Below are positions 45,697-55,044 of a stretch of 64,000 bases of DNA, piece after piece (the stretch's first letter is position 1; the number at the start of each line of letters is the position of its first letter). The notes beneath the pieces are model-generated. The model saw nothing but the letters and a program-made list of their open reading frames with translations, ran no database searches and was not told the DNA's origin. The stretch comes from M3007 sp964392655 (GTDB lineage: Bacteria; Bacteroidota; Bacteroidia; Chitinophagales; Saprospiraceae), in the NCBI GenBank assembly GCA_964392655.1, contig CAYMQY010000002.1, positions 1 through 64,000 on the forward strand. The letters are read 5' to 3'. The position numbers and the translations under genes are program-made.

Positions 45697-46332
45697 TTAT
45701 TTGCCCTCCAGTATTTTACGGACAAGTTCGCTTTTGCTGTTGATATTCAATGTTCTGTAAACGTGCATGACATGGGTTCGGACGGTGTCGAGCGAGATGC
45801 CGAGACGCTCGGCAATCAATTTGTAACTAAGTCCGTCCACAATGCCCTGCACGATGTCTCGCTGTCGGGGCGTAAGCGCTACCTCCAATACCTCAGGTTT
45901 GGGCTGGAAGTGGGCGATGACTTTGCGGGCAACTGCAGGCGACATGTAGGCGCCACCTTGCCGGACCGTAAGCAAGGCATCCCGGATTTCCGTCAGCGGC
46001 GTTTGTTTGGTGATATACGAGCAGGCCCCGGCACAAAGCGCAGCGAAAATCTGGTCGCTGTCCTCAAACGTGGTGAGTATGACGATATCTACAAGGGGTA
46101 ATCGTTCCCGAATTGCGGGGATACCGGAGATGCCCGACACTCCGGGCAGTTGAATATCCAGCAGCAATACATCCGGTTCAGGCTGGATGGCATTGCTCAT
46201 TTGGTGCATAAAAATCTCTACGGAAGATGCCGTACTGTGCACGAAAAACCCCGGCGAAGTACTGAAAAACGCAATCAAACTCTCGCGCACCACGCTGTTA
46301 TCTTCGATTATAGCCAATTGAATCGGTTCCAT
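45697..46332 (-). CDS. NarL/FixJ-family response regulator
   Basis: 211 residues. The receiver (~1-125) keeps acidic residues at 10-11, phospho-acceptor Asp59 (LLLDIQLPG) and the Thr/Lys switch residues (ILTTFE, ITKQ). A LuxR-type HTH lies at ~147-205 (LTPRQRDIVQGIVDGLSYKLIAERLGIS LDTVRTHV). It is divergent from the propeller histidine kinase gene, 122 nt away, its likely phospho-donor. Downstream on the same strand is the palindrome promoter of the cassette 4 genes, so control of surface-protein expression is a reasonable inference. Confidence 0.9.
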   Translation of the reverse strand: MEPIQLAIIEDNSVVRESLIAFFSTSPGFFVHSTASSVEIFMHQMSNAIQPEPDVLLLDIQLPGVSGISGIPAIRERLPLVDIVILTTFEDSDQIFAALCAGACSYITKQTPLTEIRDALLTVRQGGAYMSPAVARKVIAHFQPKPEVLEVALTPRQRDIVQGIVDGLSYKLIAERLGISLDTVRTHVMHVYRTLNINSKSELVRKILEGK

Positions 46333-46393
46333 TCTGCAAATGTAGCACAGGCCAGCAGATCAGGCGAAGCCCTCGTCGGGTTTCATTTTTTCC

Positions 46394-46408
46394 GGACAAC
46401 TGTTGTCC
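46394..46408. promoter_or_regulatory. Dyad between the divergent regulator and kinase genes
   Basis: GGACAAC-T-GTTGTCC is a perfect 7-bp inverted repeat in the 122-nt divergent intergenic region. It could be an operator for autoregulation. It is unrelated in sequence to the 18-bp palindrome at 45671. Confidence 0.4.
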
Positions 46409-46454
46409 TGTATACGGCCTATCTTGTGCCCGCTTTGAGAATTTTATCAAATAC

Positions 46455-49400
46455 ATGCGCACACGCTTCCGAGATCAACCCGGCCCAGATGAGACGAGAA
46501 CGTACGGCGTGAATTTGTTCTGGCGGGGATGCCTTTACCCGGTCGGAAGATGCGTGGCAATACTGCTGGCCATGCTTCCTTCCCTTCTGTACGCCCAGCA
46601 CCCGATGCGTATCGGGACACTCTCGAAAAACGACGGTTTGGGTTTCCGGAAAGTGAATGCCATCGCACAGGACAGCCGGGGTTTACTTTGGTTAGGCACG
46701 TCGCAGGGCCTTGAGCGTTACGATGGGCATGGTTTCGTCCGCTTTGGCAACAACAAACAGGCCGACTACTTTTTCCCGGGCGGGGAGGTGTCCGATGAAA
46801 GTTTTCAGGTGCTGAATGATTCCACCTTCTGGCTTGTCGCCGACGGGAAACTGTACTCCTTTGACCCATTCACCTTCAAGGCAAAAGACATTTCCTCCCT
46901 TGCCGGGGTAAAAGGCGTTTTCTGTGCGCTCAAAAAAGGCCCCGACGGCAAAATCTGGGCAGTTGTGGACGATGATGCCCAACAATACCTGCTGTGTTGC
47001 GGCAGCACCGGACGTTTCCGATGCATAGCCCGATCCCCGCATATTCGACAACCGTTCACCTCGGTTGCACCCGACAATGCAGGCAATGTCTGGTGGAGCA
47101 CCATAGCCGACGGCTTGCGTCTGTACGACCCCGAGGGCCAACTCCTGCACGCCGTCAAGCCCGACAGCAACATCTGGTTTGGCACTAAAATGTACTTCAC
47201 GGAAATATTTGCCGACAGCCGGGGGCGCGTGTTCGTATTTCCAAAAAGTAAAAAAGAAATCTGGCAGTACAACCCACAGCGGCGGAGCCATACGGTATTG
47301 GTCAGGAATATGGACGGGCTGTCGTATGTGGCTTGTGAAGATCAAAACGGCAATTTGTGGTTTACGCAGTTGAGCGGTTTGCTCTGCTGGAACAAGGGGG
47401 AGGGGACTTCCTGGACTGATTTCACCCCGGATATGCGGCAAACCATGCAGTTTTCCGCTATTCATGCCATGCTTGTAGACAAAGTCGGGTTGATTTGGGT
47501 GGCAACCGACAACGGCCTCTTCAAAATTCCTGCCGGGCATCAGGTTTTTCAAAGCCATTTCTCGGAACCCGGTACGCGCTGGGGCAATGGTATGCGCGGT
47601 ATTTTTCAGGACACTTCCGGCAACGTTTTTTTCTACTGCGAAACCGCCCGAAGAGGGCTGTACCGGCTGGATGCCCGGAGCGGTTCGGTGCAATTGATTG
47701 ATCCCTTCGGAAACCCCGATGATCCGCACTACGGGTTGCCGAATGCCCAGATGTTTATTGTGGACGAAAAAACCAACTCTGCCTGGACAATGGCCGACCG
47801 GCTTGTGCGCATCAACCTGAATACCGGCAAGGGGACAGTAGCGGCTGAAATAGCCGACAAAACGGAAATTATTTCCCGAAATCCGATTATACGCCTTCGA
47901 AACGGTTGCTGGCTGCTGGGCAAAATTCTGGATAAACTGACAATCGTAGATGTGGCGAACGGCACCCAACAAAAGGTGCGAATGGTGCTCAAGCCTGAAG
48001 AAAAAGCCGTCAAGGTGACCTGTTTTTTGGAAAACCCGGACGCAAGCATCTGGGTGGGTACAACCGATGGCTTGTTTCGGATACGCCCTGATGGTGCGCT
48101 ACTGGAACGTTTTTCCACAAAATCCGCCCCGGCACTTGGCAGCAATCACCTGCTGGCCCTGCACGTAGATGGCACCGGTCGACTCTGGATCGGTACCTTC
48201 GGCGGCGGGCTGAATTGCCTCGAAACGAATAGAAATAGCGGAAAAAGAAACCTGCGAATTTTTACACAAAGCAATGGCCTTTGCGACGACAATGTGGCCT
48301 GTATCCTGGAAGATGATGCCGGCAACATCTGGGCAGGCACCTACAACGGACTTGCTTGCTACCGCACGGGAACGGGCGTGTTTCAAAATTTTTTTGAGGA
48401 AGACGGGCTGCCGTCAAATGAATTCAACTATGCCTCCGCACTCAAGGACCGCGACGGGCGGCTCTGGTTCGGGGGAATGAACGGTGTGGTGGTTTTTGAT
48501 CCGAAGGTGACGCTGGTCATCCCGAAAAATCCGCCGATCGTCCTGACATATTTTTCCCGCTACAATGCCGGTCGGGGCGGGATCGAAAAATCACATGCCG
48601 GGTACTCGTCGGCGCCGTTCGTCATCCGTCCCGACGATGCCTGGTTCGAGTTTGGCTGGGCATTGCCAAACTACATGAACCCGTCCAAAAACCAGTTCCG
48701 TGTCTGGCTCGAAGGCCTGGAAGAACACTGGAACTTCATCGGCGGCACGCCTTTGGTGCGGTACAACCACCTGCCACCCGGTTCATATACCTTGCACATC
48801 AAAGGCGCCGACAGCAAGGGCAATCCCGGCGTCAATGAACTGGCCATTCCGATTGTCGTGCAACCATATTTTTACCAAACCTGGTGGTTTCCCCTCCTGG
48901 TATTGGCTCTTGTGGCAGCCATCGTTTATTATGCTGTTCGGTTCCGTTACTTGCGCCGACTCGAAATGGAGCAATTGCGTACCCGGATTGCCGGCGACCT
49001 GCACGACGACGTGGGTTCCATGCTTGCCGGGCTGGCCATGCAGGCCGAAATGCTCGAAGCAACCGTTTCGCCCGACAACGGCGAAAAACTTCGCCGAATC
49101 AGCGCCATTAGCCGGATTGCGGTATCCAAAATGCGCGATCTTGTGTGGGGACTCGACAGCCGCCGCGACTATATGCGCAACTTGCTGGAACGCATGCAGG
49201 AACACGCTGCCGAATTACTCGGGCCGGCTAACATTGCCTGGCATTTTGAGGTCAGCAGCCTGCCGCTCGAAAAGAAAATACCCGTGGATGTCCGCCAAAA
49301 CCTGTACCTGATTTACAAGGAAGCGCTGACAAATGTGGTGCGGCACAGCACGGCTACCGAGGTACATGTCCGCTTTGGAAATTTCGACAGACACTTCGAA

Positions 49401-49571
49401 CTGACCGTGCGGGACAACGGACAACCGCGGACGGAACAAAACCCGGCGCACATTTCCACCGGCCTCGGTTTGGCGAATATGGAAATGCGCGCGAAAAAAC
49501 TGGGAGGGCATTTCACTGCAACGCAACAGCGTGACGGATTTTGTGTACAATTCAGGATGTCAAAATTTTGA
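46455..49571 (+). CDS. Propeller-type sensor histidine kinase (Reg_prop / Y_Y_Y / HisKA_3)
   Basis: 1,038 residues. A hydrophobic export segment lies at ~33-46, so the true start may be slightly downstream of the first ATG. A two-component-regulator beta-propeller follows (repeats such as DSRGLLWLGTSQGLERYDG, VGLIWVATDNGLFK, DAGNIWAGTYNGL; ~50-680), then a Y_Y_Y domain (~690-800, GSYTLHIKGADSKGN). A transmembrane helix is at ~812-832. HisKA_3 has IAGDLHDDVGSML (His850), and the HATPase has KEALTNVVRHS and DNGQP. It senses an extracytoplasmic signal and should phosphorylate the divergent NarL-type regulator, since it has no receiver or AraC domain of its own. It abuts the convergent adenine deaminase stop with no spacer. 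Confidence 0.92.
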   Translation: MRTRFRDQPGPDETRTYGVNLFWRGCLYPVGRCVAILLAMLPSLLYAQHPMRIGTLSKNDGLGFRKVNAIAQDSRGLLWLGTSQGLERYDGHGFVRFGNNKQADYFFPGGEVSDESFQVLNDSTFWLVADGKLYSFDPFTFKAKDISSLAGVKGVFCALKKGPDGKIWAVVDDDAQQYLLCCGSTGRFRCIARSPHIRQPFTSVAPDNAGNVWWSTIADGLRLYDPEGQLLHAVKPDSNIWFGTKMYFTEIFADSRGRVFVFPKSKKEIWQYNPQRRSHTVLVRNMDGLSYVACEDQNGNLWFTQLSGLLCWNKGEGTSWTDFTPDMRQTMQFSAIHAMLVDKVGLIWVATDNGLFKIPAGHQVFQSHFSEPGTRWGNGMRGIFQDTSGNVFFYCETARRGLYRLDARSGSVQLIDPFGNPDDPHYGLPNAQMFIVDEKTNSAWTMADRLVRINLNTGKGTVAAEIADKTEIISRNPIIRLRNGCWLLGKILDKLTIVDVANGTQQKVRMVLKPEEKAVKVTCFLENPDASIWVGTTDGLFRIRPDGALLERFSTKSAPALGSNHLLALHVDGTGRLWIGTFGGGLNCLETNRNSGKRNLRIFTQSNGLCDDNVACILEDDAGNIWAGTYNGLACYRTGTGVFQNFFEEDGLPSNEFNYASALKDRDGRLWFGGMNGVVVFDPKVTLVIPKNPPIVLTYFSRYNAGRGGIEKSHAGYSSAPFVIRPDDAWFEFGWALPNYMNPSKNQFRVWLEGLEEHWNFIGGTPLVRYNHLPPGSYTLHIKGADSKGNPGVNELAIPIVVQPYFYQTWWFPLLVLALVAAIVYYAVRFRYLRRLEMEQLRTRIAGDLHDDVGSMLAGLAMQAEMLEATVSPDNGEKLRRISAISRIAVSKMRDLVWGLDSRRDYMRNLLERMQEHAAELLGPANIAWHFEVSSLPLEKKIPVDVRQNLYLIYKEALTNVVRHSTATEVHVRFGNFDRHFELTVRDNGQPRTEQNPAHISTGLGLANMEMRAKKLGGHFTATQQRDGFCVQFRMSKF

Positions 49572-51221
49572 TTACCCCGGCCTGCGTTCCACCTCTGCAA
49601 ACCCGAACACTTCCACATCAAACAGCCCCCGGTCGGTCATTTTCAGCGCCGGAATTACCGGCAAAGCCAAAAACGACAGCGCCATGAACGGCGCCTTCAG
49701 AGCACAGTGCAGCGTGTCCTTCGTCCAGGCGTCAAGCCGGGCGTACTCCATGGCCAGTTCGTAACCGTCGGTCGGACTCATCAGCCCGGCAACAGGCAGG
49801 GCAAGCACACGCGTATCGCCGGCGCCGTCGGTGGCGCTGATGCCGCCCCGGGCTTCGATCACAGCATTGACGGCTGAGCAAAGCGATACATCGTCGGCGC
49901 CTACAGCCACGATATTGTGCGAATCGTGCGCCACACTGGAGGCCAGGGCGCCGCGTTGCAGCCCAAATCCGCGGACAAATCCGATGGCCGGCGGGGCCGC
50001 AGGATCGTAGCGGTTCACCACGGCAATTTTCAATACATCGTGAGCAGGGTAGGGCAGCAGCAGCCCATCCTGCAGCCGGGCGTGTCCTTCTTCGCTACCG
50101 GTCACGATTTCTCCGTCCCGGGCGCGGATGATGCGCACGATGCCCGTGCCATGCCGGGAATTCAGGTGGAAATCGGCGGGCGTTTTCGGCAGAGCGGCAA
50201 ACCGGTTGGGGGTGCCGGAGGGCTGGTGGGTTAGCCGGCTTACTCCATTTTCGGCGACACAAACGCCGCCGATGTACGTTTCCAGCACCTGGAAACCGGT
50301 GAGGTCGGCCACGCGGATAAAGTCGGCCGGGTCGCCATCGCGCAGCAAACCCACCGGCAGGCGGTAGTGTCGCACGGGGTTGAGGCAAGTAGCTCGCAGG
50401 GTGTCGAACAAGTCGCAACCTTTGGCCACGGCACGGGCGGCGAGCCGGTCAATATGGCCGTTCAGCAGGTCATCGGGGTGCTTGTCGTCGCTGCAAAACA
50501 TGACCTGTTCGGGGAACTCGTGCAACAGCGGCCACAATGCTTCGAAATTTCGGGCGGCGCTGCCCTCGCGGATCAGGATTTTTACGCCGAGCAGGGCTTT
50601 TTCACGTCCCTCTTCATAGGTGAAGCACTCGTGGTCGGTGGTGATGCCTGCGGCGAAATAGCGGCGAGCATCCTCGCCGCGCAGGCCGGGCGCGTGGCCG
50701 TCTACGGGTTTGTCAAGCCGTTGGGCGGCGGCTATTTTTGCCAAAACCTCTGCGTCGCCGTGCAGCACGCCGGGAAAATTCATCATTTCCGAGAGGTAAC
50801 CGATGGCGGGGTTTTCGAGCAATTGCGTCACGTCTGCTGCGTTGAGCACGGCGCCTGCCGTTTCAAAATCCGTAGCAGGCACGCAGGACGGGGCGCCAAA
50901 GCAAAATTTCAGAGGCACGCGTCGTGCATCATCGAGCATAAACTGCACGCCCTCCGTGCCGAGTACGTTGGCGATTTCGTGCGGGTCCGACACTGTGGCC
51001 ACTGTGCCGTGCACCACCGCCATACGGGCAAATTCGGCCGGGGGCAGCATGCTGCTTTCGATGTGGACGTGGGCATCCACGAAGCCAGGCAGCACAAAAC
51101 CCGCCTCGTCGGGCACGTGTTCCACTTCGCGAATGTGCCGGATGCGGCCGTTTTCGAGGGCTATTTCAGCCGGGTAAATACGGCGGTCATGGAGGTCAAC
51201 GAGTCGGGCAAGTATTTGCAT
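49572..51221 (-). CDS. ade: Adenine deaminase
   Basis: 549 residues from ATG 51221 (MQILARLVDLHDRRIYPAEI); the open frame upstream is not conserved-looking. It is an amidohydrolase converting adenine to hypoxanthine in purine salvage. Family marks are PGFVDAHVHIESSMLPPAEF with metal-binding His residues, TVSDPHEIANVLG, DGHAPG, TDHECFTYEE, CSDDKHPDDL and the C-terminal SVAHDSHNIVAVG. The length fits bacterial Ade. It ends directly at the end of the convergent histidine kinase gene and is divergent from the hydrolase gene, 67 nt apart. Confidence 0.93.
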   Translation of the reverse strand: MQILARLVDLHDRRIYPAEIALENGRIRHIREVEHVPDEAGFVLPGFVDAHVHIESSMLPPAEFARMAVVHGTVATVSDPHEIANVLGTEGVQFMLDDARRVPLKFCFGAPSCVPATDFETAGAVLNAADVTQLLENPAIGYLSEMMNFPGVLHGDAEVLAKIAAAQRLDKPVDGHAPGLRGEDARRYFAAGITTDHECFTYEEGREKALLGVKILIREGSAARNFEALWPLLHEFPEQVMFCSDDKHPDDLLNGHIDRLAARAVAKGCDLFDTLRATCLNPVRHYRLPVGLLRDGDPADFIRVADLTGFQVLETYIGGVCVAENGVSRLTHQPSGTPNRFAALPKTPADFHLNSRHGTGIVRIIRARDGEIVTGSEEGHARLQDGLLLPYPAHDVLKIAVVNRYDPAAPPAIGFVRGFGLQRGALASSVAHDSHNIVAVGADDVSLCSAVNAVIEARGGISATDGAGDTRVLALPVAGLMSPTDGYELAMEYARLDAWTKDTLHCALKAPFMALSFLALPVIPALKMTDRGLFDVEVFGFAEVERRPG

Positions 51222-51288
51222 GGGAAAATCTTTGCCCCAAAGGTAGGAACGGCGCCAGGAAAGCGGACGCTTTCCTATCTTCGCCGCC

Positions 51289-51975
51289 ATGAAAAACCCA
51301 CTTTTACTGTTGCACGGCGCTTTGGGCAGTGCGGCGCAATTCGACGTGCTCCGGCAGGAATTATCCACCGATCGGGTCGTTTTTGCGCCCGGATTCCCGG
51401 GGCATGGCGGGCAAAACACCGATGCGGAGTTTTCCATCACCAGTTTTGCCGAAAGTGTATCGGCGTTTCTGGAACTGCAAGATATCCCGCAGGTGGACAT
51501 TTTTGGGTACAGCATGGGCGGCTACGTGGCGTATTGGCTGGCCCGGCACCATCCGGAACGGGTGGGGCGGATCATCACCCTCGGCACCAAACTTGCCTGG
51601 TCGCCGGAAACGGCGGCGCGAGAAACCGCCATGCTTAACCCGGAAAAGATCGCAGCCAAGGTGCCGGCGTTTGCCCAAATGCTGGCGGAACGTCACGCCC
51701 CTGCCGACTGGCAGGAGGTAGTTCGGAAAACGGCTGGCTTGCTTCACGATCTGGGCAATGGCGCGGCACTCGGACCGGACGATTTTCGGGCGATTGGCTG
51801 TCCGGTCGTCGTAGGTCTTGGCGAAGCCGACAACATGGTGACCCGGGAGGAATCGGAACAGGTTGCTGCCTGGTTGCCAAATGGCCGTTTCGAGGTACTG
51901 CCGGGCGTCAAGCATCCGTTTGAACAGGTAGATCAAAAAATGCTGGCAGGCTGGCTGAGGGAATGTTTGGGTTGA
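51289..51975 (+). CDS. Alpha/beta-hydrolase fold protein
   Basis: 228 residues without a signal peptide. The HG oxyanion motif is at ~9-13 (LHGALG), the nucleophile elbow GYSMGG places Ser75, and Asp181 (GEADNM) and His209 (GVKHPFE) complete a likely catalytic triad. It is small and MenH-like in size, but no menaquinone genes are nearby, so the substrate is unknown. It is followed by a sigma-factor gene 96 nt downstream. Confidence 0.85.
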   Translation: MKNPLLLLHGALGSAAQFDVLRQELSTDRVVFAPGFPGHGGQNTDAEFSITSFAESVSAFLELQDIPQVDIFGYSMGGYVAYWLARHHPERVGRIITLGTKLAWSPETAARETAMLNPEKIAAKVPAFAQMLAERHAPADWQEVVRKTAGLLHDLGNGAALGPDDFRAIGCPVVVGLGEADNMVTREESEQVAAWLPNGRFEVLPGVKHPFEQVDQKMLAGWLRECLG

Positions 51976-52071
51976 GCGCGTAACTTTGGCATCCGTGTCC
52001 GGTACTGCAACATTCGGAACCACCTGTAACCTCAAACACCAACGCAGTGTCCTACGCTCCAACAACCAGCA

Positions 52072-52680
52072 ATGAGCCACCGTATGGCTGCACCGATTAG
52101 CGACGAAATACTGATTCAGCAAGCCTTGGCCGGGCGGCAAAGCGCCTGTTCCATGCTGGTGAAACGCTACGAGAAGTACGTGTTCACGCTGGCGCTGCGT
52201 TTTGTCAAAAACCGGGAAGATGCGCATGAAGTAGCACAGGACTGTTTCCTCCGGATGTTTCGCTATATGGCAGATTTTCGGGGCGATTGCAAGTTCACGA
52301 CCTGGCTCTACCGGATTGTGTATTCCACCTCGCTGAACCATTTGAGGAAAAAAACGCCTGATATCCAGTCGCTTGATGATGCCGAGCGACCTCTGCAACT
52401 GATAAGTGAAGCCGTACCTGATGCATCGGCCGGTCTCGAACGCAGTGACCGTAATGCTACCTTGCGCCGGGCTATTGACATGCTTTCGCACGACGATGCC
52501 GGGATAATCACCCTGTTTTACCTGTATGAACAAAGCCTCGAGGAAATTTGTCAGGTGATGGACCTGACTATGACCAATGCCAAAACCAAACTTTGCCGTG
52601 CCCGACAACGCCTGCGAGCCATCATGGATGCTAATTTTGCCACCGAATTCGAATCTGGAACCAACCCGACAACCATCTAA
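52072..52680 (+). CDS. ECF-type RNA polymerase sigma factor
   Basis: 202 residues; an alternative ATG lies four codons in. Region 2 is present (LVKRYEKYVFTLALRFVKN, REDAHEVAQDCFLRMFRYM, FTTWLYRIVYSTSLNHLRKK), as is region 4 (LSHDDAGIITLFYLYEQSLEEICQVMDLTMTNAKTKLCRARQRLR). The next gene starts 15 nt downstream and encodes a probable membrane anti-sigma factor, the usual arrangement. Its regulon cannot be read from the window. Confidence 0.92.
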   Translation: MSHRMAAPISDEILIQQALAGRQSACSMLVKRYEKYVFTLALRFVKNREDAHEVAQDCFLRMFRYMADFRGDCKFTTWLYRIVYSTSLNHLRKKTPDIQSLDDAERPLQLISEAVPDASAGLERSDRNATLRRAIDMLSHDDAGIITLFYLYEQSLEEICQVMDLTMTNAKTKLCRARQRLRAIMDANFATEFESGTNPTTI

Positions 52681-52695
52681 ATTTCCAACCTCGTT

Positions 52696-53223
52696 ATGGA
52701 AAATACATTTGTTTTAACCGACGACCTCCTGTGGGATTATGCCGACGGGTTTCTGACCGGGGCGGAAAAACAGCAAGTGGAGGAATACCTGAGCCGGCAC
52801 CCGGATTGGCGGGTCAAACTTCAACTGATTCAGGATGAAAAACGCGAACTGGCGGCGCTTCCGATGGATAGCCCGTCGCCCGGTTTTGCCGATCGCGTGT
52901 TGGCGGCATGGGCTGTGGAACGCGTGAAATCTACCGCCGCAGCAAAAGGCAACGACTGGGTGATCCGCTTGATTGCAGTGGTTTTTGTGCTTTTTGTGCT
53001 GACGCCGGCCGTCGTCATGGTGGTGGCTGCGCTTCAAATTCCCGCCGCAGAAGCCCCGACGTTTGAACTGCCGCAGGTATCGCTTCCGGTCGAGCAATGG
53101 GATTTCTGGCTGACCAGTCCGGTGCTGCTGATGGGCCTCATGCTGGCCTTTGTCTTCTTCGGGCTGCGATTTTTGGACAAATTTTTGCTCCAGAGATTGC
53201 TGGTGCATAAGGAGGTGTTTTAG
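52696..53223 (+). CDS. Probable anti-sigma factor, two-helix membrane protein
   Basis: 175 residues. The N-terminal ~60 residues (LLWDYADGFLTGAEKQQVEEYLSRHPDW) resemble the zinc-less cytoplasmic anti-sigma domains that begin with a short acidic helix. Two transmembrane helices follow (~96-114 and ~140-160) with a short exported loop containing PAAEAPTFELPQV. Position and spacing after the sigma gene support the assignment more than sequence does. Confidence 0.7.
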   Translation: MENTFVLTDDLLWDYADGFLTGAEKQQVEEYLSRHPDWRVKLQLIQDEKRELAALPMDSPSPGFADRVLAAWAVERVKSTAAAKGNDWVIRLIAVVFVLFVLTPAVVMVVAALQIPAAEAPTFELPQVSLPVEQWDFWLTSPVLLMGLMLAFVFFGLRFLDKFLLQRLLVHKEVF

Positions 53224-53279
53224 TGTTTTGGAGTTTTGGTGTTTTAGTGTTTTTGTAATCAAGCAAACAGTACATTTCG

Positions 53280-53768
53280 ATGGAGCGCGAAAAGAAGCCC
53301 AAACATTTTATTCAGCAGCCTGAATTTCCGGGCGGCCCGAAAGAGTTGACCAAATTTATTTACGAAAATCTGCGCTACCCGGCCGAAGCGGTGAAAGCCA
53401 AAATAGAAGGTTCGGTGTATCTGGAATACGACATTGACTACCGCGGAAACGTGGTGGAAACGCGCGTCATTCAGGGGCTTGGCTATGGTTGCGATGAGGA
53501 AGCGGCCCGGGTGGTGAAATTGCTGAAATTTGCAGTAGGCCGCAACAGAGGTGTGCGCGTACTTTTTCACCAAAAAGCCCATATCCGTTTCAAACTTCCC
53601 AAACCGGTGAAACAGCCGGTTCAACCGCCGCAACAGTCGGTTCAGGTGCAGTATAACTATGTGACAACGCCGTCTGCTCCGGCAACCACACCCTCGGCAG
53701 AACAGCCGAAGCAGCAGCCGGCTGCAACTACCTATTCCTACTCTATTTCATTCAACAACAAGGGGTAA
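53280..53768 (+). CDS. TonB C-terminal-domain protein without membrane anchor
   Basis: 162 residues. Residues ~12-105 match the TonB/energy-transducer C-terminal domain (PEFPGGPKELTKFIYENLRYP ... GSVYLEYDIDYRGNVVETRVIQGLGYGCDEEAARVVK). The usual N-terminal transmembrane helix is absent and no signal peptide is seen. A Pro/Gln/Thr-rich tail follows. It may be a cytoplasmic relative of unknown role or derive from an anchored TonB. It lies 56 nt after the anti-sigma gene across a degenerate GTGTTTTAG-type repeat and is probably co-transcribed. Confidence 0.75.
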   Translation: MEREKKPKHFIQQPEFPGGPKELTKFIYENLRYPAEAVKAKIEGSVYLEYDIDYRGNVVETRVIQGLGYGCDEEAARVVKLLKFAVGRNRGVRVLFHQKAHIRFKLPKPVKQPVQPPQQSVQVQYNYVTTPSAPATTPSAEQPKQQPAATTYSYSISFNNKG

Positions 53769-53769
53769 A

Positions 53770-55044
53770 TCACAGGTCTCGACCAATATCGCGCCGAAAG
53801 TATTTGCCCTCAAAATGTACCCGCTCCACTGCCTGAAGGGATTTTGCTACAGCATCGGCGGGTGAATTCCCGAACGACGTGATCGCCAGTACCCGGCCGC
53901 CATTGGTCACGAGTTGGCCGTCGCGGATTGTGGTGCCAGCATGGAGGTACAACGAGTCTTCCTGTTTGTCCTGAATTTGAATCGGATCGCCTTTCCGGTA
54001 GTCGCCGGGGTAGCCGCCGGCAGTGAGCATGATCGTTGCGGCGGTTTCGGGAATAATTTCGATTTGTGCCCGATCGAGTTGACCGCCAAGCAAATCCCGA
54101 AAAAGGTCGCTCAGGTTGTTTTTCAGTCGGGGAAACACGGCCTCGGTTTCGGGGTCGCCCATGCGGCAGTTGTACTCGATGACGAACGGGTCGCCCCCGA
54201 CGTTGATCAGTCCGAAAAACACGAAGCCCTTGTAATCAATGTTTTCAGCGGAAAGTCCTTGCACCGTGGGTCGGATAATGCGTGTTTCCACTTTTTCCCA
54301 AAGTTCGGGCGTCACGAAGGGTACGGGTGAAACAGCGCCCATGCCGCCGGTATTTGGGCCGGTATCGCCTTCGCCGACGCGTTTGTAATCTTTTGCTTCG
54401 GGCAAAATTTTGTACGTCTTGCCGTCGGTGAGGGCAAATACGGAGAACTCGATGCCGGAGAGAAATTCTTCAATGACCACCCGCCGGCTTGCCTCGCCGA
54501 ACTGGCCGGCGAGCATGGTGCGCAGGGCGTCAATTGCTTCCGTCCGGTCGTCGAGAATGAGCACACCCTTGCCGGCAGCCAGTCCGTCGGCTTTGAGCAC
54601 GAAAGGCGGCGACAGGGTTTGCAGGAAATGCGCGCCGTCTTCCACCGTGGTCACTTCCCGATATCGGGCGGTAGGAATACCGTGGCGTTCCATGAATTTT
54701 TTGGCGAAAGCCTTGGAGCCTTCGAGTTGGGCGCCTGTTGCTGAGGGACCGACCACCCCGATGTGGCGCAGGTCGGAATCGTTCAGGAAATAGTCCACGA
54801 TACCGCGCACGAGCGGTTCTTCCGGGCCAACGACCACCATTCCGACCTTGTTTTCGAGCACAAAAGCCCGGATGGCGGGAAAGTCGGTGGCGGAAATCGG
54901 CACGTTGACCCCGCATTCGGCGGTGCCTGCATTTCCCGGGGCAATGAACAATTGGGTACAACCGGGGTCCTGGGACAATTTCCAGGCGAAAGCATGCTCG
55001 CGCCCGCCACCGCCGAGCAGCAGGATAATTTTGGGATCACTCAT
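53770..55044 (-). CDS. purD: Phosphoribosylamine-glycine ligase
   Basis: 424 residues, the usual PurD length. It catalyses the ATP-dependent joining of glycine to 5-phosphoribosylamine in purine synthesis. The N-domain has LLLGGGGREHAFAWKL and APGNAGTAE; VVGPEEPL, the ATP-grasp FVLKADGLAAGKGV, SLFAL-like EFSVFALTDG and YNCRMGDPETEAV are also present. Its ATG overlaps the TGA of the upstream coiled-coil gene (ATGA), so translation may be coupled. It meets the TonB-domain gene tail to tail with 1 nt between. Confidence 0.95.
   Translation of the reverse strand: MSDPKIILLLGGGGREHAFAWKLSQDPGCTQLFIAPGNAGTAECGVNVPISATDFPAIRAFVLENKVGMVVVGPEEPLVRGIVDYFLNDSDLRHIGVVGPSATGAQLEGSKAFAKKFMERHGIPTARYREVTTVEDGAHFLQTLSPPFVLKADGLAAGKGVLILDDRTEAIDALRTMLAGQFGEASRRVVIEEFLSGIEFSVFALTDGKTYKILPEAKDYKRVGEGDTGPNTGGMGAVSPVPFVTPELWEKVETRIIRPTVQGLSAENIDYKGFVFFGLINVGGDPFVIEYNCRMGDPETEAVFPRLKNNLSDLFRDLLGGQLDRAQIEIIPETAATIMLTAGGYPGDYRKGDPIQIQDKQEDSLYLHAGTTIRDGQLVTNGGRVLAITSFGNSPADAVAKSLQAVERVHFEGKYFRRDIGRDL

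Noticed and set aside
46692..47972. 426-codon minus-strand frame inside the propeller kinase gene
   Set aside because: The plus-strand kinase has a full, well-recognised domain set; the antisense frame shows none.
53224..53279. GTGTTTTAG-like short repeats after the anti-sigma gene as a regulatory array
   Set aside because: Units are short, degenerate and T-rich; no consistent spacing or symmetry.
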